Of a stretch of DNA of 52,500 nt, positions 1 through 12,331 are shown piece by piece (the stretch's first letter is position 1; every line of letters starts with the position of its first letter). The position numbers and the translations under genes are program-made. The DNA lies in the NCBI RefSeq assembly GCF_000315625.1, contig NW_005434667.1, forward strand, positions 40,080 to 92,579, read 5' to 3'. The notes under the pieces are model-generated. The model was not told the origin of the DNA, did not search any database, and saw only the letters and a program-made list of their open reading frames with translations. This DNA is from Guillardia theta CCMP2712. Its lineage: Eukaryota > Cryptophyceae > Pyrenomonadales > Geminigeraceae.

Positions 1-165
1 ACCCCTCCCTCCTCCTCCTCCTCCTCCTCCTCCTCTTCCTCCTTCTCCTCTTCCTCCTCCTTAGAAGCGTTCCCGTTATACGCCTGCTCATTCACTTCTT
101 GATATTCCTTCGTCTGGTCTGACTGTCTTTTTCCTGCTGGCAGGTTCTGCAACAAACGCATCGAT

Positions 166-3100
166 ATGAAAACGAGAATGTGTCACCGTGTCCTCTGCAT
201 GCTGTCATGCGTACTGCTGAATATCTCATGCTTATCAAGTGCTTCTTCTCTGCTATCTCCTCCTACCTACTCCTCACGCCTCCAGGAGCTACAAGGTAAG
301 ATTGCTCAAGAAAAGGATATCATCCAAGAGCATCAGCACTACAGATCAGCCCAAGGGCGACAGAGAAGTGAATCTCATCGTTCCAGAGCACTGTTTCCTT
401 CCTCTCGTGGACGACCTGCTCCGAGAAGTCAGCGAAGGACCCACGCGTCGGTGCGGTCTGCTTCTGAGCCCAACAAGGCCGCGAGTTCCCTCTCCCTTCT
501 CGTCGACAACATCCCGGTACGCGATTCAACCCTCGGAGGGGTTGACAGTCCAAGACATATTTGACTTACCTTGCAGACTGCTACGGACCAGCTGGAGAGA
601 CTCGGCGACGATCTCGCAAGCATCACCTACAATGGAAGGCAATACGCTGCCTTAGATGGAGCCCAATATCAAATGGCGCAGACCAATACAATGGCAGACT
701 GCCAGACCACGGCGATGAGGCTGCCGCTGGGCTGGGCCATCGCCCCTGAGGACTCAGACTCCATATCTGTCGTGAGCTACTACAGCTGGGGTACTCAGTA
801 CATGGTGCTTGCAAGTGGCACAGCATACCAAACAAACTGTTATTGGTGTCCACACAGCAGCTCTGCTCTGCGTAGTGCAAATGGATTGTACTGGCCTGCA
901 TCCTGCAACATGAGAATCCTGATCGTGTACGCTGGCTGTCCTAAGGGAGAATCCAGGAGGGGTTGCTCCACCTTGTTCCTTGACGGAGCTGAAACGCAAG
1001 AAGCGCTAGCACATTTCTACGGGCCCCAGAGCACATCTCTCCTCAACTTCTCCTTCCTGGCTCATGAAAAACTCAACTGGACAACCATTCTACCGCCGAC
1101 ATCCGTCGATGATGACAGCTGGAAACTCCCAGATCTCAACTTCTCCTTCTGCCTGCAAGGACGCGACTACGCATCATCGCTGTACGTCTCATCGAATGGA
1201 TACGTGACTTTCGGTGGGCCATCCTCGCTCTCTTCGTCACTCTCAGCCTCCAGACCTCCCCTTCCGACTCTCTTTGTGGGGGGAGGGGATGCATCAGCCC
1301 AGTACATCGTAGGAAGCCCGGTCGAGGAGATGGATGTTCAAGCTTATGTGCTGAGATTCGAAGGAACCTCGTCCACTAGGGGCGTCCCAGGGCAGCCGAA
1401 TCTCATCTTCGAGGTCACTTTCTTTGCAAACAACTCTTTGCGGGTAGCTGTTGGCAAAAAGGTCGAACAGTTCTCATCATTGTACATCATGTCTGATGGG
1501 AAAGGATCAACGCTCGCCAGCTTCAACATGCCGGCGACCCAGTCACGACTTCTTGTTTCAAACGCTCCTTCTCCAGAATCGCTGATCAACATTCCATGTC
1601 AAGTCTGCAACAACTCTATCCCTGCAAACTCCTCCTACTCTCCATTTTATGGAGGGTCCACCGTCGCATGCGCTTGGATCTGTCAGCCAGGATTTTACAA
1701 GCAAAGTGACGCCTGCGTGCAGTGTGATGGGAGTCCGAATCACGCTAGCTATGTGAACGATCAATGCGGATGGGTCTGCAATGTCGGATTCTACAAATCT
1801 GGGAGCAGCTGCTTGCCTTGTACAAGCAGGTCAGGAGACGCCATCTACACAACAGGAGGGCTCAGAGAAGACGTTGACAGCTGTGCTTGGCAGACGGTCG
1901 TGCAGGAAGGAGGTTTCACGTACTCAACGCTAGGTGGGTACGGCCCCAACTCGCACTATTCCTGGTTCTCGTGCGTGTCTGACTACCAACAGTATCTGGG
2001 GCTGCCTGATGGATGGTCGATTGCACCCGACAACGACATCAGCGTTAGAGTGACAGCTGGGTATGAGTGGGGGGCAGCCCGCCTCGTCGTTGCCAGTGGC
2101 TCCAGCTATTTCACTCGCAGTGTTCTCTCCTATGGCGACTCCTACATGTACTACTTCAGCTACTACCCTGGATCATACTGGGGGGGCTCATCTCTGTCCA
2201 CATACGATGATATCCATTACCGCTCGACAGACTGTGAAGCTCGAGTGCTTCTACTTGCTCCAGTCTGCGCAGCTGGGTACAAGCGGAGCTCGTCCACAGG
2301 CTCTGAACTAGCTTCGAACTCTTCGTCATGCGTCCCTTGCACAAACATGCTTCCATCAGGAGCCCAGTACGTCTTGTCCCCTTATCCGGAGCAGCCTGAC
2401 AGCTGTGGATGGAGCTGTGCAGAAGGTTACTACTCAACAGGCTCCACATGCGCGCAATGTACAAAGAAACCTGCAAACTCTGTGTATGTTGGTTCAGGCG
2501 TCCCTGCAAAGGCAATCAGCTGCCCATGGGCATGCCTGTCAGGATACCTTGAGGTTGATGGCCAGCGATGCGAGCCATGCAAGGCGTCACTTCCTGTCAA
2601 CGCTCATTGGGAGGGTCCAACTTGTTCATGGGTTTGTGACTTTGGGTATCGACAGGATCCTGCAGGAGATTGTGAGGACATTACAGTCGAAAATCTTGGC
2701 CAGCGATACGCAAGCTTGGATGGCAGGAGCCCCTACGACACCAGTGTATGTGTTTGGCAGGCCGCTCGGGAGTTGCCAGCTGGCTGGAAGATTGCCCCCA
2801 ACACAGCTGAGAGCATCGACGTTGCTACAACTTATCTGTGGGGAGCAGACAGAGTCATTCTTGAGGATGGCACCGCTTGGTATACCGTATATGGAGGCTT
2901 ATACACCTGGGGTGAGCTGTACAGCTTTGACGGCTTCTACAGATCTCGCGACTATTGCGGTACCATCCTGCTGGTGCAAGAATCTTGCCTTGCTGGGTAT
3001 TGGCGAGGTGGCAACAACTCTCAGTGCACGGCATGTAGCAGTTACAAGCCAGCGCACACGATCTACAACAGTAGTGGGCATCCTTCAAACGAAGACAACT

Positions 3101-6100
3101 GTGGATGGCGATGTGAGGATGGGTACTATCTATCCCTCGCAACCAATTCGTGCACTCCTTGCTCTCTAGCTCCTGAGAATGCCGTGTACACGCCAAGTGA
3201 CGGCTACTCTTGTCCATGGGTGTGTCAGGCAGGTTTTTACATAGCAGGTGGCCAATGCAAAGCATGCCAGCTGAACTTGCCCGACTTCGCCTTCTTCGTG
3301 TCAAACGATGGGGATGAGCAGTTGTGCGAGTGGGCCTGCCGCTTTGGCTACATGAAAAGAGGCGGAAGATGCGTCGGAGTCGAGTTTCAAGGGAGATACT
3401 ACACCACACTAAGTGGTCGAGGGAAAGATGACCCATCGACTTGTATCAACGAGCCCTACTTGTCGATACCTCAAGGTTGGGAGCTGGCATCCAACTCAGC
3501 ACATAGCCAGCAGGTGACGTGGATGTACACGTGGGGATCATGCAGGCTGGTACTGTCAGATGGCTCGAGATGGTTCACTGCTTCGTCCTCCTGTGGAGCA
3601 TACTCTAGCCCAACCGTTTGTTGCTGGGGCTCCCTTTCTTTGTACAACAACATGTATAGGAGTATTGATTGCAACGAAGACCTCCTGCTCGTCTCCATCC
3701 ACTGCGCAGCTGGATACGAGCGCAGCGGCACAAATTGCATCCCTTGCAGCAATACTCTGCCAGCCCACGCGTCGTACGGGATGGCCTTAGAGTCAGAAGA
3801 GGCTCTGTTGCTGACCTGTGGCTTCACGTGCGCTGCTGGCTTTAAGCGATCGGGAGACCAATGCCTTCCCTGTGACAACAAGCTTCAGCCCAACACAGAA
3901 TACGTCGAGCTGACATACCAGATAGGTGAGCAGTACGAATGTCAGTCCGCGTGTATGGCAGGCTACTTCCTGCAGGACGGTGCGTGCACAGCGTGTGGGG
4001 GAGGCAAGCCGGCGAGGTCACACTGGCTGAATAACGGAAACCTTGAGACTAGGTGTGCGTGGGCATGTGACTTCGGCTTCTACAGGGCGGGCGACGGAGA
4101 GTGTCAGCCGGCTGAGGTAGAGGGGCGGTACTTTGCCTCGCTCGACGGGTCGTCGCCCTACAGCCCGTCATCGTGCTCGTGCTCGCACAACATCCTGCAA
4201 GAGATCCCGACGGGCTGGATGATAGCGCCGGACACGTCGAGCAGCCAGTTTGCGACATGGCTGTACACATGGGAGCCTTGCCACCTTGTAATGTCAGACG
4301 GCACCAGCTGGTACAGCGGATCGAACAACGGCAATCCATATCCTCAACTGTGGACCAGCGGGCAGCTGGTCGCCTACAACGGCATGTACAGGTCGCTGGA
4401 CCAATGCGGGTCAGTGTTGCTGGTGTCGGAGTACTGCGCGGCAGGCTACTACCTGAGGAACAACTCGACGTGCGTGAATTGCTCGAACCCGATCCCTATC
4501 AACGCCCGCTATGCGGTCCAGCTTGATCCCAGTCGCTACGGTGACAGTGAGTGTGTGTGGGAGTGCGAGGTGGGGTATGCTCGCCGTGATGGAGGATGCG
4601 AAGCGTGCAGGACGGCGCCGGAGCATGCCGTGTACGTAGCGTACGGGCAACGAGGGACCAACGGGTCACGGTCGGAGTGCGGGTGGCAATGCGAGGCAGG
4701 CTACTTCCTGCAGGACGGTGCGTGCATAGCGTGTGGGGGAGGCAAGCCGGCGAGGTCACACTGGCTGGAGGAGGGGGCCAACGGGACTAGGTGTGCGTGG
4801 GCATGTGACTTTGGGTTCAAAGCTCAGGCTACAAGGAGTCAAGATGGCTCGTTTGCGATGACATGTGAAGGCTTGATGTATGGGAATCGATTCTATGCTT
4901 CCCTGTACCAGCACATGCCGGAGGAACAGTATAATTGCAACACCGCTGCTGGACTGTTCGTCCAAGTGCCAGCTGGTTGGATGCTGGCGACCGACACTCA
5001 GGATAGCAGGCAGGTGATCGCAACGCATCGATGGGGGACCTGTTACATGCAGCTAGCAGATGGATCCATATGGTACACTGAGAGTTGTTACTGCTGCAAC
5101 AATCCGCTTCTTTGGGGCATTATTTCCCTTGTGACCTTCAAGGGCAAATATCGTTCGTGGAGCTCATGCTCCGATCTTCTTCTAACCTCACTCTTCTGTG
5201 AACAAGGGTATTACCTTTCAGGCACCGACTGCTTGCTGTGCTCAAATACCATCCCTGGCAACTCGACGTATGCTCCAGCAACAGAGCCGAGTCAATTTGC
5301 AGACGAAAACTGCCCCTGGGCATGCAACGTAGGATTCTACATGAGCACAAAATGGATGGCTTGTTTCCCATGTTCAAATTCAATCCCAGCAAACGCTTAC
5401 TACACTACAGCTGGACTTTCAGATCTGTCAGGCTCGTGTGAGTGGACATGTTTCCCAGGTACCAACGGACCAGATTGTGTGTACCCGGAAACGATCCGCC
5501 ACGAGGTCAGCTACAACGGCAAAGTTTACTCGACCCTTGACAACATTGCGCCCGAGTCGCTGCAGATCTCCTGCCAGAACAATGGTGCACAGCCACAGGT
5601 CTCTTCAGCTGGTTGGACCCCACCCACAGGGAGCCAAGTGACAGGCAAGACAGAAATCATTACCAACTCAGTGTTCAACGAGACACAAGCTGGGCCCCAG
5701 CCCTCCTCAGGAACCTTGTTCAGTTCAGGACAGTACGTGCAGAATCAATACATCCGGTTGACGCCTCTGCAGACTAGCTCCAAAGGATACATATACTGGG
5801 AGGCAGTTGCTGGGAACAGCTGGAAGTGTACGTTTGAATGGCGAGCTGGGCAGGGGAACGGAGCAGACTCAACTTGGTTCTTTGCTTACCAAGACCAGCT
5901 GCCTACCTGGGAGCCTCAGGTGTTTGGTGGGTACAACTTTGTGTGTGATGAGTATGATAGTGGAGATGGCACTTACGGGAACAGCGGAAGTAGCTTTCAA
6001 GTACACGGGCCCATGAATGGGCAGTCAAATTCAAACCAAATTCAGACCGATGGAAACTTTGTAACTTTCACAGCCAACAAAGACTTTGTCATGGAGGACT

Positions 6101-8241
6101 GGACTTGGAGAAAAGCAGAAATACAATTCAACAGCATCAACTCGACCACCAATCACATAGTCATGATTGTTAACGGCAAGAAGTACATCGATATCATGCA
6201 TACCCCTCCCGAGGGCTCCAACGTTGACTTCCTCAAGCCCAAACTCATGGGCTTTGCTGCCCGTACGGGAGCACTTTACGATAATCATGATGTGCGGAAT
6301 ATGCAGTTCATCAATTATCTCGATGTCCCAGCTGGATGGGCTGTAGCCCCAGCTGACGAAGATGCCATCCGAGTAGTAGCCTCCTATCCCTGGGGATCGA
6401 ACGGACTGCTCTTGGGGGATGAAGTCGCCTACCAGACTGCTATGAGCAGCGGCAACCAGGAGACTCCAGGCACGGAGCTTGTTAGAAGCATGATGTTGCC
6501 GAGCGGAGTTTCCTCCCTGTGGTCCTGCAGCAGCGGCCAGTACGCCATCAGGATGCTTCTAGTACGCCTCGAGTGCGAGACCGGCTACCAAGGGCAGGGG
6601 AGCGAGCTCTGCATGCCTTGCTCTGGTAACCTGCCAGCCAATGCCGTAGCCACCTCCAACGCCAGCGGATGCTGGTGGAAGTGCCAAGTGGGATTCTACG
6701 AGGCGTCCGACCGCTGCCTTCCCTGCAGCCTCCGATACCCGAAGCCCGACAATGCTGTACACGTACAGGGCAACTCGTCGGCAGATCAGCCATGCCAGTG
6801 GCGATGCGGTGTAGGTCAGTCCCGCTACCAGAGCAGCTGCGTGCCTTGCACCAGCAAGCCGAAGTTTGCCTACTTTCTAGGACAGAGCGAGCTGGAGTGC
6901 TCCTGGAGATGCCAGCCTGGCTACTACAGGTCACTCGATCGCTGCCTTCCTTGCCCCGCCCTCTCGATGCTGGCGACAAGCGCTCGCGTTCTCCCTGCCT
7001 CTGTCTTGTGCAACATCAGCTCCTCCTGTCAGGATGAGGCTGACAGCATGATGTACCAGTGCGGAGCAATCTACGCAGTGACGACGGCAAGCGGCGGAGA
7101 GTACGCTGTGCTCATCGAAAACTACACGTCTCCCTGGGATCCTTACAGGGGTCCGATCTCACAGCTGAATAACAAGCTTCGATGTGGTATGCTCCAGCTC
7201 CCCGCCGGCTGGCAGGTCGCTCCTAACGACACCGACAGCATGGAGGCGATCAGATCGTTCTCCTGGGGGCTGGAGGGACTAGTAGTGGCCAATGGGACTG
7301 TCTTTTCAACGGCAAACTGGTGGGCAGGCGCTGGTCAGGTCCTGCAGCTTCAAGGCCTCACTAAGTCCATTCGAACGGACGTCAACGCCTTCGCGCTCTC
7401 TCCCGGGCAGAGCTGCCAGTACAGGCGCATCCTGCTGAAGCGGATCGAGTGCTCTGCTGGCACGTACATCTCCGGCTCGTCTTGTAGCGCGTGCTCGTCG
7501 CCGAGTTGCCGCAGCGGAGAGCATGAGATCCCATGCGAAAGCTTCCAGGACAGCATCTGCAGCACTGCCATCAACCCATGCATAGGCAAGTGTCGCTGCC
7601 AGCTTTTCGCCGAAGCTGTTGGATCTTTGTCGGACGGATCAGGACCTGGGAGCTTGTATGACGACGAGAGCAACTGCAGGTGGTTGATTCAGCCACCTGG
7701 CGCAACCTCCATTGCTCTCAACTTCACCTCCTTTGCGCTCGAGAACGGGTTTGACTTCGTAACGATCAACCAGTGCTCGAGCCTCGCAGGGCCTTCCCTG
7801 GACTGCCAGGGCAAGGTAGAGTTGACCTCGTTGACCGGAAGTCACGAGCCAGGGAGTTTGTTCTTCACCTCCGACTTCGGCATCATCGAGATCCTGTTCA
7901 CGTCCGACAAGACGGTAGCGGAGCTGGGGTTCTCGATGAGCTGGGAAGCGTACGCGATAGGCGGTATCTTGGCCGAGTATTGGTTTGTGAACCCCAAGTA
8001 CGTCCACTGCCAGATGAAGCACACGTGGGACGAGATTATCGCATCGCTAGCTGCACAAGAAGGCAACTACACCACAGGTGGACTTGGTGATCTGGCGGTG
8101 AAGGGCAAGCTGGAGGTCTGGGTCTGCACAAACCTGGACGAGTGCAGCCCGTCCCATGATTTGTTTTGTTACATCTATGATGAACAGAAGAAACTTTTCG
8201 CTCCCTGGTATGCCTACGTATACAGATGTTATCAAGGCTGA
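166..8241 (+). CDS. Giant secreted Cys-rich mosaic protein with lectin-like insert and CUB domain
   Basis: Two-exon model: 166-516 joined to 577-8241 over a 60-nt intron (GTACGC...TTGCAG) that keeps frame, about 2,671 residues. Residues 1-27 form a signal peptide (hydrophobic run CMLSCVLLNISCLSS). The body alternates two units. One is a Cys-rich repeat of the GCC2/GCC3 or ephrin-receptor kind (pattern CxxGYYxxGxxCxPC, then W-C). The other is a roughly 100-residue module that opens with a G-x-x-Y-A-S-L-D-G box and contains GWxIAP, YxWG, a D-G-T-x-W-Y box, YRSxDC and a closing L-L-L...C-x-A-G-Y. I count about eight modules. Near residues 280-445 lies a beta-rich segment with an SNGYVTFGG box resembling NIDO-type domains. 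At about 1,790-2,030 a concanavalin/L-type-lectin-like domain (MGFAARTGALYDNHDVRN) interrupts a module. A CUB domain follows at about 2,450-2,580. No membrane anchor is evident at the C-terminus. Probably a surface or matrix adhesin-like protein; function is inferred from domain type only. Confidence 0.85.
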
Positions 8242-8406
8242 CGCTGGTTGCAGGGACTTGGACAGTGTGTTGAAGATGAAGCGGTGAAGATCAGCTGGAG
8301 ATCGGCAGGGACAGAAGGGAGGCATTCCCTGTAATGATTGACTTGATCTCGAACAGGATGAAATCATCAAAGTAGATTATCAGCAAGCATGACTGTATTG
8401 TGAACT

Positions 8407-8412
8407 AATAAA
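8407..8412 (+). terminator. Poly(A) signal of the giant Cys-rich gene
   Basis: A perfect AATAAA lies 166 nt after the stop codon, on the coding strand and in AT-rich DNA. It is the natural 3'-end signal for the gene ending at 8241. No downstream GT-rich element was confirmed. Confidence 0.45.
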
Positions 8413-8789
8413 AAACTAAATTTGTACGCAAAACTTCACACGCCTTACCAATACAACAACCATGACAACGAATGAGCGGCCAAATCTTAAAAGAGTCAAA
8501 CTTTACCCAGCTGTCTGAATACTCTCATTCTCGAAGCTGATGAAGTTCAACCTAATTTTGTAGTTTTGCATTCCGAGGTCTCAAGGCTACTGCATCACGT
8601 TCAACAAGCACGTGTTCAACGAGGAGAGGTTCCGAAGTCTGCAGGCCCTTCGAGCAGCTCTAGTCGGTCGTTCTCCTCACTCTTGGGATCATCTCGTTGA
8701 TTGCAAAGATCACCTAGCACATCCTCTGCTGCTCCCGCAGCAGCATTCGATGGTGTAATATAGAACATGGATGGGAGAGCAGTTGCTAA

Positions 8790-9002
8790 TTAGGTCAGTG
8801 CATTGGGAGAGCAAATGAATTTTGTTGTTATGATCTTTTTCGACATCAATCTATTGATGAATGGAAATTGACTTTCAATGAGTTTGATCATTCTATCCCT
8901 GTCTTTGTTTGCAGACATGATTTCAAGGATGGTAAGAGCTCGATCAAGTAAATCTTCCAGGGACAGAAAATATTCAAGGGCTTGACTTTCAAGCTTAGCC
9001 AT
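8790..9002 (-). CDS. Small hypothetical helical protein (70 aa)
   Basis: An ATG-initiated 70-codon ORF that reads as an amphipathic helix in its first 50 residues (for example ALEYFLSLEDLLDRALTIL), then a basic tail. Just upstream on the same strand, about 9010-9250, another stretch has protein-like composition, so this could be the last exon of a small gene rather than a complete one. I do not recognise a family. The flanking 8.25-8.79 kb is AT-rich with no convincing ORF. Confidence 0.35.
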   Translation of the reverse strand: MAKLESQALEYFLSLEDLLDRALTILEIMSANKDRDRMIKLIESQFPFINRLMSKKIITTKFICSPNALT

Positions 9003-9691
9003 GAAGGACTATGCCAAGAAGTGAGATTTTCAGAAATGATGAAGAGCTGTCTCGAACATCAGTGGCGTTTGCGTTGTCCGATGGCGTCAAGCTGTTTGTG
9101 ATTTCGACTTGCACGTTCGTCGTCTCTACTTTTTCCACTGCCGGCAGGCATGAGGCTCCTGCTCGCAGGTAGCCAAGTCTTTGCATCATCACCACGATGA
9201 TTCACAGCCTCAGCCTCGCCCTCCATCGAAAGTCCGCGGATCAAGCTCAGGTTGCTGGAGCCCTCTGCTGGAGGAAGTTGAAGTGGTCATCGTCGGACCA
9301 AGAGTTGTCGAAGGAACAGCAGAATGGTCTGCACCGATGGTCATGTAACCTGAAGGTTGTTGTAGAAGATAGATGGTACTTCCCCAGCTGCTATCCTGCT
9401 GGGAAAGTACGACGTGAAAATTTTTACCGACTTGTTGAATCGAATGCCCGAAGGCTCGAACAGCACAAGAGGACCTGCTATTGAGCCGTTCTAGGTTTGC
9501 GATCTCGTAGACCTGCTCTGGTCATGAACTCCAGGGGATAACCCCTGAGCCGGGATGGTGGAAAATATCACGTTCTAGCTTCTCACCTTGATTCGCTAGC
9601 ATGAGTCCAGCAGCGCCCTTGAGCTTACGCAGATCTCTTGTTATGACTGCTGCAGGCTTTCCAGGTCTTACCGTCTTATTCAATCTGCTGG

Positions 9692-10212
9692 TCTACTGCT
9701 TCTCCAGGTTGCAAGGGCTCAAGGTTTGACCCTAGCTGCCGATTCCAATGTCTCGGTACTGTAGTGAACAACAGCTGCGCATGCCCAGCGGGAAAGTTTG
9801 GATATCTCCTCAGCTAGTGTCCACCTCGGGTAAGATTCCCACCTCAGCAAATGAATTCAATTCAGAGCTTGTGATCGCGAGCCAGCTGGTGGGTGATATC
9901 AGTGCAAGTCCCTTGACAGTCACCAAAGTTTGCTTGTATGGCCATGCTGTAAGCGCAAGGCATGTTTGTGAAGCAAAGGTTGGCTTCCAGCCGGAATACT
10001 GTAAATCTCAGCTGGTCGAGCTATTCAGCTGGTCGAGCCATTCAGCTGAAGTGAAAGATGGGATTGACACAGCTACCTTGCGAGAATCAGTCTTCCAGGC
10101 AAACATCCTCGCGCTCGAAGACAGGCCAGCTAGGGTCTATCCATGCGCAAACTTGCCCGTGATTGTGTCATTAAGAAACAGACTTACTGACATTGCTGAG
10201 CTGGTGAATTGA
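9692..10212 (+). other. Possible Cys-rich exon or remnant plus overlapping hypothetical ORF
   Basis: In one frame ending at a TAG at 9815-9817 the sequence reads as an EGF/GCC2-like Cys pattern (CRFQCLGTVVNNSCACPAGK), the same style as the giant protein upstream. In a second frame an ATG ORF runs 9748-10212 (154 codons), with Cys spaced through its middle but no known domain. A minus-strand ORF (10137-10457) overlaps its end. I cannot build an intact gene from these pieces. They may be exons of a gene with unrecognised junctions or the remnant of a decayed Cys-rich paralogue. 10213-11184 holds no convincing gene. Confidence 0.25.
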
Positions 10213-10496
10213 CCCCATGTCGAGTCTAGCACGGAAGGTCTGTTTGAGATCGAGCAGGCATATGCACTGCTAAACGTCAAGGTCTGCTGCTGGACCAATG
10301 ATCGCCGAGCATGACCGAACGAGTCAAACACATACACAGGCGATGTCAGCTCGAGCACGTTGACAGAGCTAGCGTTGATGGCGTTTAGGTCGAGGACAAG
10401 GGGCTGCTCCACGATGCCGTACAGTTGTACCGGCTGTAGACACGACATACACGACATCAGAGGATCACGTCAATGCGTGTCTGTGCCATCAGCCAT

Positions 10497-10551
10497 AAGA
10501 TCTGAATAAACGTCATGGAGATCTGAGTAAGATCTGAATAAACGTCATGGA
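10497..10551 (+). repeat. Direct repeat of 23 bp, two copies
   Basis: Two perfect copies of a 23-bp unit (core GATCTGAATAAACGTCATGG) at 10497-10519 and 10529-10551. A shortened third copy of its start (GATCTGAGTAA) lies between them. Non-coding; probably slippage or local duplication. Confidence 0.7.
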
Positions 10552-11184
10552 TTTCTTCATGCCGTTTACTGCTACACAAGTGACAGGAATACCTAAACCC
10601 TTAACCCTAAAACCAGGAAAGGCAACGCTATGCATACTTAGAGCCTTCAAAGCTGTTTGAACTATACCAAACTCTTGCTCCCAGCTTCCTTCGCGCCCTG
10701 GCGGCTTCCCCTATACCTGGCGCGCAGCCATGATGCCTGGAAGAACCGTAAACCCACTCGGCTGGCTCTAGGTGGTTTCCCCCGGTACGACATTACCTCA
10801 AAGTTTACTCATACAAGATGAGTAAATTTGAATAGTACGTGACTTGCACTCCCCGATCCGACGTCACGTCCATACGAACAAAAATTGAAACTAGATCTTT
10901 TCGTTGACAATGATAATCATAAGGCGTATCTCTGTCTTAAGATAGCGTTTGCTGACAACTGAATTACACCCCCACAAGCCTAAGCAGTACCCCTGCTTGT
11001 CCCTCATTGACTGGCAAATTGACCCCCATGGGTGGTTTACGACTTCACAGCACGTCATCAACGGATTATCCCATCCGTTCCCCTTGGCCTCCTTTGTGTG
11101 GACTGCTCCAGCCGTTCTTGCTGCGCGATAGTCGTGTTCTCTTGCCGATCTTGATCTTCTTCCTGCTTCACTTCAAAACAAGTC

Positions 11185-11442
11185 ATGTGCCCTCAGATGA
11201 CTCCAAACTTCAGCCATTCTCGTGCCAAGCACGATTCAATGGTGACACTCGAAGAGTTTCCGTTGCCTTCTCCTCCCGACCGCGTTTCTTCTGCTCCGGA
11301 TCACATGCTTCAACTGAGCACGTCTCCTCCGTTCTCGTGGTTCAATCAAATTTTCAGTCGTCATAGTGACCAGCCTCCTCCGCCTGATGCAAAAGATGGA
11401 GAAGTGGTGAAAGAATTCACCCGTGTGCCAGGATCACTTTGA
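11185..11442 (+). CDS. Small hypothetical Pro/Ser-rich protein (85 aa)
   Basis: ATG-initiated ORF of 85 codons, rich in Pro, Ser and acidic residues, with a short aromatic patch (SPPFSWFNQIF). No signal peptide, membrane segment or known domain. Codon choice looks protein-like, but length alone does not prove it is a gene. 11443-12331 shows only short ORFs in both strands. Confidence 0.3.
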   Translation: MCPQMTPNFSHSRAKHDSMVTLEEFPLPSPPDRVSSAPDHMLQLSTSPPFSWFNQIFSRHSDQPPPPDAKDGEVVKEFTRVPGSL

Positions 11443-12331
11443 TGTAATGACAGTGACTCGACAGTTTTAGAATAGAAGTAACAGCTTGTCTTTAGGGTAA
11501 CGAGTGTACATTAATTTAGTAAATGATTGCTTACTCAATCCTCAAGAAAGAAATGTTCAGGTGGCCTAAAAATAAATTTATTTAGCAGAGCATAGGAAAT
11601 TATCTAACCATCTGACAGCTTGCTTCATGGCACGATATTATTTCTCAAGCTTGAATTGCTTGCTGAGCTGTATTTTCTGCTGCTTTTGTTAAATATGTCG
11701 CATACATTTGGATTCAACAGACCTTCACGGAAAAGAATGAGCGTGACATCGGAGCCCTGCGGTCCAGTGATTGCCTGCAGGATGATTAGCACCGTACGCT
11801 CCAGCAAACGCGTACCTGAATCACTGTGCTCAGAGGCTGGTTTTCAACAGAGGTTCCCTGCGAAAAAGAGGAATGAAAAACTATTGTTGTCGCTATGAAA
11901 CTGAACCTGGATTGCTAATATGATGTCTCCAACAAAAACATTCCCGCTGTTCAACGAAACTAGTCACTCAACAGCAATTGAATTCAAAATGGCACACGGC
12001 AAACATGAGAGATATTCTGAGACGAAAAATTACACCTTTCGTATGCTGTTCCTCCAGGAGCAAGCTTTCGAACAACATGAATGAACTGGACTATTGTCAT
12101 AAACAGAGGGCAACAACAACTGTCACCTGGCCTGGCTCATCCTCTAATTCTTTCATCTCAATCTGAGAGCATTTCATCAGAAATTGATGTGATTCGAATA
12201 CTTTGTGAGCACATCACCTGCACTCCTATCCCAGCCATAGCTCCTTTGGGAGGAATGATGCCAGGAGGAAACACGCGCTTTAAAGTAACTTGAACAACCC
12301 CTGAAACTGACTCACGCGGCTATACCCCTCC

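Noticed and set aside
239-655. Alternative frame across the first intron of the giant Cys-rich gene
   Set aside because: Begins with a non-ATG codon and would skip the conserved G-R-Q-Y-A-A-L-D-G box; the 166-516/577 splice explains the region better.
10588-10612. Telomere-like word (CCTAAACCCTTAACCCTAAAACC)
   Set aside because: Only about two to three imperfect units inside ordinary intergenic DNA; too short to call an interstitial telomere.
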